Below, in pieces: positions 7,533-17,700 of a stretch of 64,000 bases of DNA; within the stretch, counting starts at the first letter, position 1; each line of letters opens with the position of its first letter. The translations under genes and the position numbers were made by a program. Location: NCBI GenBank assembly GCA_024636835.1, contig JAGXGH010000086.1, positions 1-64,000 on the forward strand, in the 5' to 3' direction. The stretch comes from Verrucomicrobiales bacterium. Its GTDB lineage: Bacteria > Verrucomicrobiota > Verrucomicrobiia > Verrucomicrobiales > SLCJ01. The notes beneath the pieces were generated by a model, which was given only the letters and a program-made list of their open reading frames with translations, ran no database searches and was not told the origin of the DNA.

Positions 7533-8555
7533 ATGAAAAATACGATGAGTAAGAATTCGAGTAACGACAACACAAAGCCGATACGGTCGTTGGGGAAACG
7601 GTTGCGTTATGGCTTTGAGTGGCTCGTTCTCATACTTGCTCGCGACACGCTACGGATGCTTCCCCACGACAAGCTCTTCAGCTTGTCGAAATTCTTCGGA
7701 AAGTTAGCGTTCATCTTTGATAAGCGCGGTCGCGAAACCGCCATAGAAAACCTCAGGGTTGCCTTTGGCGAGCGCTTCACCCCAGACCAACGACGAGCCA
7801 TCGCACTGGAAAGCTACCAGCACTTTTCCCGTGCCTTCATGGATCTCTTTTGGTCGCCCAACATCAATGAAGAGAACTTCCATACACTGGTGAGTTACGA
7901 GTTCGATGACGAGAGAATTTGTCGCAAAGCCATCGATAATGGCGCCATTTGCCTAACCCCGCATTACTCGAATTTTGAATGGCTTGCGCTGTGTTACGCC
8001 TATTACGGGACGCCTGTCACCATCATCGCCCAAGATTTCAAAAACCCCTACCTCACCAAAGTTTTTCGAGACTTCCGCGAGTTGTCAGGTCATCAGGTCA
8101 TCCCACAGGAACGAGCAATGATCCGCTTGCTTAAACTTCTCAAGTCAGGCAAAAGCACAGCGCTGCTCCCCGACCTAAAAATGCCACCCAGTAATTTCTC
8201 TGTGGTCTCAGAGATCTTCGGCCTTCCGGTGTCATCCACACCTCTCCACGCCGTTCTTGCGAAACGCACTGACGCCCCGCTGCTCCCCGCCATCTGCATC
8301 CCAAATCCCGACGGCACTTATCGGATGCGCGTTTTGAAACCCATTGAGTTTACAGAGGACGCCTCGATCGAGGAAATTGTCCAAGGCTGTTGGGATGTGT
8401 TCGAACCCATCATCTCGGAACAGCCTGCACCCTGGCTTTGGATGTATAAACACTGGCGCTACAAAGCACTCAACTACACCAAAGAATTTCCGAACTACGC
8501 GAACAACTCAAGCGCGTTCAATAAGATGCTCAACAAGGCGAAATCCACAAACTAG
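7533..8555 (+). CDS. Lipid A-type (LpxL/HtrB-like) acyltransferase
   Basis: About 340 residues, lysophospholipid/late lipid A acyltransferase fold. It has a membrane-proximal N-terminal helix (FEWLVLILARDTLRML), the HX4(D/E) catalytic pair as HYSNFEW near residue 160, and later the PLLPAICIPNPDG strand typical of HtrB. The family adds secondary acyl chains to lipid A at the inner face of the cytoplasmic membrane, which would fit a Gram-negative type envelope. The starts at 7533 and 7545 are equally possible, and neither has a clear ribosome site. It overlaps the convergent GxxExxY gene by 4 bases. Confidence 0.8.
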   Translation: MKNTMSKNSSNDNTKPIRSLGKRLRYGFEWLVLILARDTLRMLPHDKLFSLSKFFGKLAFIFDKRGRETAIENLRVAFGERFTPDQRRAIALESYQHFSRAFMDLFWSPNINEENFHTLVSYEFDDERICRKAIDNGAICLTPHYSNFEWLALCYAYYGTPVTIIAQDFKNPYLTKVFRDFRELSGHQVIPQERAMIRLLKLLKSGKSTALLPDLKMPPSNFSVVSEIFGLPVSSTPLHAVLAKRTDAPLLPAICIPNPDGTYRMRVLKPIEFTEDASIEEIVQGCWDVFEPIISEQPAPWLWMYKHWRYKALNYTKEFPNYANNSSAFNKMLNKAKSTN

Positions 8556-8938
8556 CTCTTCGTCATCTCCATCGAGATCCGCTTGATACCTGAGCGTAGA
8601 TCACTCGACGAGAAGTCGACCATCAACCCTTGTTTATAGCCACCAGCACGCATTAACCCAACAAGGCGACGCTTGTCCATACTGGATTGTCCCATCGCCA
8701 CAATGACGACAACCATCTGATTCTCCACGAGAAAGTCCAAGGAGGCATCACACGGTAAGCGTTCGCCCTTGTAGTCCATCATCACTGGCACATCCTGCTG
8801 GAAAACGATTTCCCGCATTCTTAGTTCGTGAGCCAAAGCCGCCCGGTACCCATAGTCTGGCATCGTCGTGCCCAACTCGCGATGCACCTCCAAACAGGAG
8901 CCGATAACCAGATGTGGAAGATCGTCAATATTGAGCAT
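8552..8938 (-). CDS. GxxExxY-family protein with degenerate signature
   Basis: A 128-residue protein of the GxxExxY family (PD-(D/E)XK-like fold). The start LVIGSCLEVHRELG and the following AALAHELRMREI match the family closely. The segment that names the family (normally GLLESVY) reads TMPDYGY here, so the G is lost and the E is replaced by D. The second half keeps VPVMMDYKGERLPCDASLDFLVEN in place of the usual Y-K-G-x3-x-Y-x-D-x-L-V pattern. Function is unknown even in intact members. Divergence of the signature may mean loss of the putative nuclease activity. Confidence 0.7.
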   Translation of the reverse strand: MLNIDDLPHLVIGSCLEVHRELGTTMPDYGYRAALAHELRMREIVFQQDVPVMMDYKGERLPCDASLDFLVENQMVVVIVAMGQSSMDKRRLVGLMRAGGYKQGLMVDFSSSDLRSGIKRISMEMTKS

Positions 8939-8983
8939 TGGTGGCTACCGTAACAAAATCCGTGCTAACAAAAAAGCACGAAA

Positions 8984-11323
8984 TCACTCTCCCCCGCCCT
9001 GCTGCTCTTGTCGGCGCTGTTCAATCGCCAACTGACGGATCAAGGCTAAGGCCGGTTGATAATTTCGATCGACACCAAGCGCATTGGTGACCGCTTCCAT
9101 CGCGGCATCCAAATTATTCTGACGCATATGAATGGTGGCACGTGCGTAAGGATAATCAGGCAATGACGGATCGGCGGTCTCTGCACGTCGGATCGACGCA
9201 GCCGCTTCATCGAGCTTTTCCTCTGCTGCCAACAACAAGCCCAGATTGTAATGTGCGCGAGCAAAACCAGGCGCAATCTCCACAGCCTTCGCGAACGATT
9301 CCCGTGCTTTTTCCTGATCTTTCAACTCACCGTAGGCCAAACCAAGAAGATACGGATAGCGGCTATTCTCAGGATCAAGGTTCGCGGCTTTCACCAACTC
9401 CTCCACGGCTTCGCGTCGCTTGCCTGTCTGGTTGAGGAAGATCGCGTAAGCCTCATGACTCGGTGCCGAGCTAGCATCCCAGTCGACCGCTTTCTTAAAC
9501 CACTCAGCAGCTGACTCGAAGTCGCCACGGCGAGTGAACATTTCCGCACGTCGTAGAGCACCTGCTGGTTGGTCACTGATGTGAGTCACAAAGGCATCCA
9601 CCTCTTTGTATGCCTCGGATTCCACTGGGAGCTGATTAATCAATGCCCAAGCCGCGGTAATTCTCACCGACCTCACAGGATCTTCGATCGCCTTTTGCAA
9701 TCGCGCTACGTCTCGGTTTCTTGCAAACACACCCGCAGCGGCTTCACGCACTAGAGCCGTATCCGAACCCATCGCTGCATCCGCACGTTCAACAACGCGC
9801 TGGTCACCTGCCCACATCTGCATCGTTCCCAACAAGGTGGCACTCCATGCGGGGATCACCTGTTCGTCATACGCTTTGATCAAACCTTCGATTGCCGCAG
9901 GATCGCCATCGTAAGCCGCTTGCATCGAACGAGTCCGCTCGCGTTCCGGACGGTTCATTTTCTCTCCATACCACTCGTCCACCCACTTAATTGCCCAGTC
10001 CACCGACTCTTCGGTGTGGCACTTGTTGCAGGCGTTGGGTATCCCCAGCTCCTTGGTCAGCAAAGGATCGGGAATGTGGAACCCATGATCACGGCGAGGG
10101 TCGCGCCCCATATACGTAGTGTTCGTCATGTGGCATTCCACACATTGGTTGCCGGTGCTATCGTACTTGTGGAACGAGTGCTCTGTAGGATTAATCATCG
10201 TGGCACCATTTGTTCCAGCCGCGTGGCACTGCATACATAGCGCATTACTTTCCACAGGGTACTTCACAGCTGCGGTGTGCGGGTCATGACAATCCATGCA
10301 CGTCACTCCGGCATGCCCCATTTTACTCATCTTGAAGGACGTCCACACATAGTCCTCATCGAGAATTTGCCCATCCGCATACCACAGCCTTGGGGTGCTC
10401 GGAAGCGTCAACTGATAGTGATCTTCGTATGCAGCACCTGCCGCGAAAGAATCGTCGATCTCTCCGCGGCGGCTGTGGCAACTCGCACAGGAGTCCATCG
10501 TCATCTTATCATTCTGTGACATGGGATCACCGTCAATATCGATCAAACATCCATTGGTCGGGTTCGCGACGGGCAAAAGATTTCCGTGACACTGGGTGCA
10601 ACCAATCGCCATTTCGTTCCACTCCGAGTGATACGTATCAGTTTCGACGTCATAATTTTTATTATAATCCGTCATGTGGCAGTAGGCGCAATTCGCATTC
10701 CAGTTCATGCCTCGCCCTGTCCAGTGTCCCCAATCCAAGCGAGTCCTGTCGTCATTTGGAGTCGAGTCGAACCACTCATTCTTTTCTGGATCCCATGCTA
10801 TACGGCTTGTCTGCCAGCGTCCGTTGCCTACGTCAGTTAAGTATTGAATCAACGGCACCTCACCAATTGCCATCGCCATCGGGTAGTTGTGCTCGTCACC
10901 CTTATCCGCAAATTTCACTGTCGCGCTGGGTATCTCTTTGCCCTCTACCCATTGCATGACCCATGTTTCGCCCGGAACCTCAATCGACTGACCCGCAAAA
11001 ACCTTAGCATCGCGCTTCTTGGAAACCATCCGGTTGGCGAGTCCATGGTGCGAGTGTTGCCACTTCTCCGCCTCTTCTTTGTGACATTCGATGCACTTCG
11101 AAGAAATCGCTCCGACTGCACCCTGCCTCACAGCAGATTTCTTCATATTTAAGCTTGGAGTAACGCCTTCCGAAACCTCATCCACCGGTTTCTCGGCTTG
11201 TGATTTGTCCTCACTAGGTTTTGTCTGTTCATCGATATCCTTGGTCCCACAGTAGGCCAAAGTGCAAACCGCCACCGACGCAAGCACGACTCTTCCCCAC
11301 ATTTTTTTAAGATTCCTACTCAT
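8984..11323 (-). CDS. Octaheme c-type cytochrome with HEAT and TPR repeats
   Basis: A 779-residue exported protein. The N-terminus (VVLASVAVCTLAYC) is a signal sequence with a possible lipidated Cys ~25. Eight CXXCH heme sites follow: CIECH, CAYCH, CTQCH, CASCH, CMDCH, CMQCH, CVECH and CNKCH, between residues ~75 and ~440, in the cytochrome c554/c' style. A HEAT-like stretch (RSVRITAAWALIN) comes next, and then at least four TPR units (for example RYPYLLGLAYGELKDQEKARESF). Such proteins carry electrons in the periplasm, and the TPR part should bind a partner. Its ATG lies 5 bases after the pilin-like gene, so the two are likely co-transcribed. Confidence 0.85.
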   Translation of the reverse strand: MSRNLKKMWGRVVLASVAVCTLAYCGTKDIDEQTKPSEDKSQAEKPVDEVSEGVTPSLNMKKSAVRQGAVGAISSKCIECHKEEAEKWQHSHHGLANRMVSKKRDAKVFAGQSIEVPGETWVMQWVEGKEIPSATVKFADKGDEHNYPMAMAIGEVPLIQYLTDVGNGRWQTSRIAWDPEKNEWFDSTPNDDRTRLDWGHWTGRGMNWNANCAYCHMTDYNKNYDVETDTYHSEWNEMAIGCTQCHGNLLPVANPTNGCLIDIDGDPMSQNDKMTMDSCASCHSRRGEIDDSFAAGAAYEDHYQLTLPSTPRLWYADGQILDEDYVWTSFKMSKMGHAGVTCMDCHDPHTAAVKYPVESNALCMQCHAAGTNGATMINPTEHSFHKYDSTGNQCVECHMTNTTYMGRDPRRDHGFHIPDPLLTKELGIPNACNKCHTEESVDWAIKWVDEWYGEKMNRPERERTRSMQAAYDGDPAAIEGLIKAYDEQVIPAWSATLLGTMQMWAGDQRVVERADAAMGSDTALVREAAAGVFARNRDVARLQKAIEDPVRSVRITAAWALINQLPVESEAYKEVDAFVTHISDQPAGALRRAEMFTRRGDFESAAEWFKKAVDWDASSAPSHEAYAIFLNQTGKRREAVEELVKAANLDPENSRYPYLLGLAYGELKDQEKARESFAKAVEIAPGFARAHYNLGLLLAAEEKLDEAAASIRRAETADPSLPDYPYARATIHMRQNNLDAAMEAVTNALGVDRNYQPALALIRQLAIEQRRQEQQGGGE

Positions 11324-11328
11324 CGTTT

Positions 11329-11853
11329 TTACTCTTCGTCCTGTGAGTTGAATTCGCGATAGATGCCCTCGCGGGTATCGCTCTGCTTGCCGTAAGGGTC
11401 CCAGTATCCATTACCAATTTTCCCATCAAGTTTAGTAAAGGTCTCATCCGGCACTCCCGGTAATAATCCGATCCGAAACGGTCCGTAAGCGTTTCCGAAA
11501 ACATCCGCTCCCGTCCTGTGCAGTCGCTTGAATTTACTGCGCACCTCAGGCAATAAATCTTCAATCGTCACTTCGCGCCCTTCCTTCCAGTCGTTCTTCT
11601 CTGTCATTACAATCATCGACCTCTCAATCTCCTCAAGTTCCGTCCGGATTGAACGCGCGTTCTCCACCGTTTCCTCTCGCAACGAACCTGCCACTAACAC
11701 CGCAGCGAATCCCAGAAGTATTGTCGACAACATCAACCACTCCAAGACCGTCACCCCTGATCGTCCCAGCGCTATCGCTGGCAATCTTTTCGGAGCACGG
11801 CATGAGGAGGAAATCACTGTCGAGATTAAACGCCAACATCGCCACTTGATCAA
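11329..11853 (-). CDS. Type IV pilin/pseudopilin-like protein
   Basis: About 174 residues. A prepilin signal is visible: a short basic leader ending GRSG, then VTVLEWLMLSTILLGFAAV with the conserved Glu at mature position 5 inside a hydrophobic helix. This is followed by a soluble domain with GNAYGPFRIGLLPG and ending GNGYWDPYGKQSD, like pseudopilin tails. Cleavage by a prepilin peptidase is expected. The start is uncertain: the ATG at 11853 gives a long leader, and a TTG nearer the GRSG site gives a normal 9-10-residue leader. It is transcribed directly into the octaheme cytochrome gene, an unusual pairing. Confidence 0.68.
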   Translation of the reverse strand: MIKWRCWRLISTVISSSCRAPKRLPAIALGRSGVTVLEWLMLSTILLGFAAVLVAGSLREETVENARSIRTELEEIERSMIVMTEKNDWKEGREVTIEDLLPEVRSKFKRLHRTGADVFGNAYGPFRIGLLPGVPDETFTKLDGKIGNGYWDPYGKQSDTREGIYREFNSQDEE

Positions 11854-11882
11854 CCTCTAAGCGAAAAGCATCCACACGCTCC

Positions 11883-11923
11883 ACGATCTTGGCAGGTGGT
11901 AGCTTCCATCCCAGTAATCGACG
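11883..11923. repeat. 41-bp direct repeat, copy 1
   Basis: The sequence is repeated in the same orientation at 12276-12316 with 35 of 41 bases identical. The two copies flank the orphan antitoxin gene, 80 bases beyond its stop and 60 bases before its start. The 11854-12003 gap otherwise shows nothing I recognise. Confidence 0.7.
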
Positions 11924-12003
11924 TTCCCCCTTCCTCTGTGTAATGACTGAGAATCCGGCTTAAATCCCGCTGCACAAGCGGGTGCAAGGTCAGCTCCGAC
12001 ATC

Positions 12004-12216
12004 TCAACGATTCAGTGACGTTTTGACCTGCTCCCAAGTCAATCCGATACTGGGATCTTCATCCATCTCTTTTGAACGTCGCTTAGCCTCTGCTAAACCA
12101 TCGTCCTCATCCGACAGGCCTGCTGGTAAAGAGTCGAGGATATCGCAGGCCAGAGAAGCTCTTTGATCCTCAGGTAGATCTAGAACCTGACTGTAGATTT
12201 CGGAAACCTTATCCAT
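12004..12216 (-). CDS. Addiction-module antitoxin-like protein (orphan)
   Basis: A 70-residue protein of the 'putative addiction module component' family. It starts with a helix VSEIYSQVLDLPEDQRASLACDILDSL, the hallmark of these proteins, followed by an acidic middle (GLSDEDDGLAEAKRRSKEMDED) and a tail around WEQVK. In complete modules it precedes a RelE/ParE toxin. No toxin frame exists downstream: the next 150 bases are non-coding and end at the pilin-like gene. Direct repeats flank it, so it may be a remnant of a mobile toxin-antitoxin cassette. Confidence 0.75.
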   Translation of the reverse strand: MDKVSEIYSQVLDLPEDQRASLACDILDSLPAGLSDEDDGLAEAKRRSKEMDEDPSIGLTWEQVKTSLNR

Positions 12217-12275
12217 ACAATTAGTGTATCGCGATTTACGTAAGCGTCGCGCAATTTTAAAGCAATTGAGGTAGG

Positions 12276-12316
12276 ACGATCTCGGTAGGTGATAGCTTCC
12301 ACACCGGTAATCGACG
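12276..12316. repeat. 41-bp direct repeat, copy 2
   Basis: Second copy of the repeat at 11883-11923 (35/41 identical, no gaps). It lies between the antitoxin gene and the end of pbpC. The spacing of the two copies is 393 bases, and the antitoxin gene is the only thing between them. Confidence 0.7.
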
Positions 12317-12434
12317 CTGGAACTGTGCCCACGTCATCAACCAACGCTGGCCGCGACGATCTGCAGGTTTTCTGTGGATTGGTATTCGAACAGGCGATTT
12401 TAATCCATCCGAATACCCTATCTCCATCACTCCC

Positions 12435-14770
12435 CTACCTCGGCACCGATTCCACCGTGACTTGGGTGGAGTTGGATCGCCCCAGGTCATCCACGACCTG
12501 AACCACCCACTCGCCAGGATCCGCCTGCCAAAAACAAACATCTTCAGGAGCCGATGCGCCGACAAAACGATCGTCAACGAACCAAAACACCTTACTCACA
12601 CCCGGCGAAGCATCGACACGCAGCGGCACGCGCTTCCGCCCACCGTCCCGCCCGTCCACCGAATATACCACCGATTGCTGTGGAGAAACAATCAACGGCG
12701 CATGACTTCGGTCTGCTGCCAACAAACTCGCACCAGTCGAAGCCATTTCCGGAGGTTGGCGACGCGGCAAGCCTGCCAAACGGAATAACTCAAGCATATC
12801 CGATGGCCAGAACTCAAAGACTTCACGGCGCAGTTCATGCGTGCCGTCATCATCCATGACTCGACGACCAGTCGCCACATCGATAAGCACTTCGCGATGC
12901 ACCGTGCATGGCTCGATCGGTGAGACGCCAGGCAAAAACCAACCCTGCTCGATATGCGAACAATGCTTTCCAGGCAAAGCCCCGGAAACCGCGCACAAGT
13001 TCAAGCGCTTCACTCCCATCGGCGGAGTATCCGGCGGTGTGGGTAAACGCATCATACCGAGCATTTCGAAGAGCAATGGCCCCGCAGATTCTCGCGCGAC
13101 AAATGCTGGGTTACCCTTTCCGTCAAAGTTCCCCACCCAAACAATCAACACATAATCGCCATACACCGCAGCTGCCCAGCCATCACGAAATCCATGTGAC
13201 GTGCCCGTTTTCCAATGCACCTCCGGGTCATCGGCCAGCAGGTCATACTCGCGCGGCCGCAGCATGTCACGCACTACGAAACACGCAGCCGGTGACAGGA
13301 CTGGCTCGATCGCCTCACCTTTCGCTTCGTCGCCACTAAACCGTAACGGTAAAGGACGTCCATCCGTCGCCAGCATGGCATACAATTGCCCCATCTCTTC
13401 CATCGACACCTCACCGCCACCGAGAGGCAGCGACAGCCCGTAGTGCTCGGAATCTTCGGGCAAGCGAATCCCACAGCGCTTGAGGAAATCGTAAAACTCA
13501 TGATCACCTAGCTGCGCCGCTAAACTGACCGCCGGGATGTTACGACTCGCGTAGAGTGCGTCCGCAGCCGCTATCGGCCCGACAAACCCACGGTCGAAAT
13601 TCTCCGGATTGTAGTCGCCAAAACTGCGCCGTGCATCGCGGACCAAAGTGCGCCCGTGGATCAAACCGCGATCCACCGCGAGCGCGTAAACGAAGGGTTT
13701 CAAGGCTGATCCTGGCGAACGTCTCGCCGTCACCCCATCCACCTGACCATGAATCTCTGCACCGAGAAACTCCGCGGATCCAACGTAGGCACGAACTTCT
13801 CTCGTAGGCGCATGAACCAAGAGCGCGCAGGCATTGGTAATCCCTAACTCACGATGACGAGCGACGTAATCGTTGATCGCCTGTTCGATCTCGCCCTGCC
13901 GCCGGGAATCGATCGTCGTCACCACTCGTTCGCTGTTCGGGTGCTCGGTCAACACCCGGCGCGCCAAATGCGGCACCCCACGCGGCACACGCTCATGAGC
14001 GCGGATCGAAAACTCGGCATCCAAGGGATCGACTCTACGTCCATCAGCTTCCGACAAACGTCGCCAAAGTCGAAATTGAGCACGCGCCAGCGATGGGTTA
14101 TCGCCGTTCCGACGGGGCTGCCGTGTAGACGGGCTTTGAGGGATCACCGCCAGAGCCACCGCTTCGCGCGGAGTCAGATCGACACATTCCTTACCACACC
14201 AAACCATTGCCGCCGCATTCGCTCCTTCCACATTACCGCCATAAGGAGCCAAGGTGAAATACGCCTCAAGGATTTGCTCCTTCGTATAGTGACGCTCTAA
14301 CTGCAATGCATAAAACATCTGCACCAGCTTGCCGGGGATGCTTGTTGTCTCGAGTCCAAACCTCAAACGTGCCAGCTCATCGTGATCGTCGATCCGCCAC
14401 CGCGTTTAGTGTCGGTGATCATACCCAGTGTCGCCCTACCTATCGAAATCACATCGACCCCAGGGTGATCGTAAAACCGTCTATCCTCGTGAAACAGTGT
14501 CGCATCGATCAATTCCTGACTCACCTCGTCCAAGTGCGTTCGTAAGCGATAGCGCTCGTCGGCCGCCAAAGTCAAGTGAACAGGACGCCCCGAGGCATCA
14601 TCAACCAAGCGCGAGTAGCTCAAACCCTCGGGATAAAGTCCTGGGTCGGGTAGCAGCCAATAGACCACTGCCGCTAAACCGACCATCACCAGCCCAAGCA
14701 GACAAGCGCGACGAAGCCAACGCTTCACCCATACTTTCCACTTCGGTTTTGCTGATCGATCGGCAGCCAT
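12435..14770 (-). pseudogene. pbpC: Penicillin-binding protein 1C, broken by a one-base frameshift
   Basis: PBP1C joins a lipid II glycosyltransferase to a transpeptidase and acts in the cell-wall periplasm. The N-terminal part (14363-14770) has the membrane anchor LVMVGLAAVVYWLL and the glycosyltransferase catalytic stretch ATLFHEDRRFYDHPGVD, ending GGGSTITM then SWHV and a stop. The rest resumes in another frame (12435-14366) with RLRFGLETTSIPGK, the transpeptidase serine in SPGSALKPF, the SxN-like SRN, KTGTSHG, and a C-terminal BiPBP_C domain. Inserting one base between 14377 and 14378 restores the invariant GGSTITMQLAR. Deletion in the strain or an assembly error are both possible. It follows the A2M gene as in other genomes (TAATG overlap). 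Confidence 0.88.
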
Positions 14771-17700
14771 TATTCGCTAGACGATACTGTCAATTTACCG
14801 CCACCACTGCGTGCCTTGGTGCCGGGATCATACATGTCTTCAGCGTAAGCAGGTGGAACAGCGAAAACACCAGCGGCAACCGGTTTGATCCGATACTCAA
14901 AAGTGCGCAGGTCATTCTTACCCAAGCCCAAGAAAAACACATTTCGATCCTCGCGCACTTCCACAAAATCCGCTCCAGGCACCGTATTCACTCCAGGCCG
15001 AAGCGCATTGGCCTCGACTTCAAATCCGCCGGGCAGCAGGTCCAACACCGCGAGGTTCGTCAGCGTTCGATTAGAAATATTGCGCACCGTGATTCTCACC
15101 GTCAGCGGATCCCCAACCTTGGCCGTTGTTGCCGGCTTCCCATCTGCACCGATCAACTCACGGAACACTTCCAAACCGTCGCGCAGTTCGTCTTTTGGCA
15201 TTTCACGATCATAACCTGCCTCAACAACCTGATAGAATGCGCCCAAGTCAGAGCCACCTTGATCCAAGCCAAAGGTGAACCCAGCGATATCCTCAGGAAA
15301 TGCCATCTGTCGATATCCCGCTGCCATTTCGGAGAGCACGGATTTCTCCCCGCTCCCGCTCTCCGCCGTGATCGATGTCATCACACCCGATTCTCCAACC
15401 AACTGGGAGTAAGCCTTAAGAGCCAATATTCCCGATGCCGCTGAGATGGTATTAATTCGTCCATCGTGAATCGGTTGCAGTACTGGTGACAGATCGTCGT
15501 AGCCGAAATCCTTTGCCACTCCGGGAAAGTGTCGACAAATCAATGCAAACCCGAGCGCGTCACGTGAACTCTTATCGTGATAGTAGTAATAATAACCCGT
15601 CGGCATCTCGCGAAGTTTTCCGTCACGCACCGCCTTGAGATATTCCTTCATCAAGGCATCACCCTCCTTGTCTTTTTTCAACAACTTGTAAGTTGCCGCG
15701 ACATACATACCACTGAGGTCACGCTTCCACTCATCGCCAAACTTGGTCGATAAATTATCACGCAGATTGAGTAACAGATTTGTCGTTACCTGGTTGTCGC
15801 CACGGGTGAGCAGATAGATCGCCGCCGCTTGATTCAACGCCTGATCAAGCGTCGCCGGAGTCTCTGCGGCGATCGCCTTCATTCGACTCCGCGCCAACTC
15901 ATACATCCGACTTGGCACAGGATAGCTAGACAGCTTGGCCTCAACGAGAAACGACATCACATAGATGCTCAGGAAGTCATCGGCTAGATTCGCCGTATCG
16001 GACGACGACCAATAGCCGAACGCACCGTTCGATTGCTGACGGCTCGCCAAATGCGACATCGCACCGGCGATATCTTTTGCCGCCTTTTCCTTGTCGAATC
16101 CAAAATCCACCTCATCGCGCAACAAAAGCCGACCCATAGCACGACTGGTTATCTGCTCGCTGCACCCCCATGGATATTGTCGCAGGTATTTTTCCAACCC
16201 CGCAGCCAAGCCCATCGGAGCACTGGAAACAGAAACTGAAAGATTACGGAATTCCGGGTACATATTGCGGTGGACATCCAGATCGTGCGTGGACATGCGA
16301 TAGTAACCACTCTGGATTTCCGTGACGTATGGCGATGCCGGACGGACACTCATGGTCGCTGCCCTCCCCATGTTTTTGTCGCCACTTTGTGCGATGAATT
16401 TCATTTCAGCCCCACCGAGGTTGTCGGCGACACGGAAGGTAAACTTCGCGGTTTTCTCCTCGCCCTGCGCAAGTTCAATCATTTGGTCTTGGCCGTCGAC
16501 CAACTCCAAGCGCTCACCAGATTCCACCGACACGGTAATCTGATCGCTCTCAGCGCCCGACTCTAAATTATTGGCAACCGCCACCGTAGCCACAAACTCA
16601 TCACCCGGCGAAACGAACAATGGCACATTCGGCGTAAGAACCATCGGCCCACGGGCCAAGGCACCATCGGCAAGTTGACCGACCGATCCCTCGTCCACCG
16701 CAACGGCCATCAAGTTCAATTTTCCGGCGAAATAGTCTGGCACATCGTAGCTCACTTCCTTCCATTCAGGACCTGACTCGACAATCCCGGACCAGAAAAC
16801 AACGGGCGGTTCACGCCGACGCTTAAATGGGTTGATGTGCAGTTTCGGCGGAGCGCCTCCACCACCGAATGCCTTGCTGTTTCGTAACAACGAGAACTCA
16901 GGCAGAATCAAATCGAGCAGCTGCGCAGTTTCCACACGCAGTCCACGTTTCTTCATCAGTTCCTCCAATGGCTTCGGTAACTTGTAATCAGTAATCTGAT
17001 GAATCCCCGCATCCACCGCATAAACAACCATCCGCCCAGGCTTCGCCGAGCGATAGCTGATCGCCAGACGATCACCAGGTTTCACTACAGCAGGCGCTTT
17101 CAACTCGACCTGCAGTTTACGCTTGTCTGGGTTCGCCACGATCGGGTGCACCGCGTAGCTCAAGGGACTCATGAACACCTCGGGTGAATCGAGTGCACGA
17201 ACAAATCCAACCGATACATAAACGGTTCCTTCCACATCTTCCGGCAGTCGAATGGTCTGCACCGATGAGGTCGAGTCTGTTTTAAACCAACGGTAAGCAA
17301 TCACCTTATCGGTCTCCAAAGTGATCAATCCGGCTCCGGTGTATGGTGCACGAATCGACATCTCAATTTCCTCGCCAGAGTTCCACTCACTCTTCGCCAA
17401 TTTCACGTCGAGTTCAGCATCGCGCTCAAGACTGCGTCCAGAGTCACCCTTGCCTGCGATCGTGAACGGACATTCCAGAATCACTTGATTATTCGTATCC
17501 AGCAACTCCAAGCGGAAGTCTCCCGGCGAGGACGTTGGAAGGTCAAATTTCGTCCCTCCTTCAGCAACAGAAATCGCTCCATCGGAAAACTGCCTATCAC
17601 GCAAGGTCGATACGTAGGAATACGTGCCGTTTTTATTCTTCGTCAACACCGAGACATGGCGCGACTCAACGATACGCCAAACCAGCGCATCAAGGGCAAT

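Noticed and set aside
11633-11884. GTG-started 83-residue minus-strand frame covering the pilin-like N-terminus
   Set aside because: The prepilin signal and type IV-like tail are in the other frame, and this frame has no family features and ends early.
14363-14770. The N-terminal pbpC piece as a separate small transglycosylase gene
   Set aside because: It ends within the invariant GGSTITMQLAR motif and the rest of the domain follows in another frame, so it is one broken gene.
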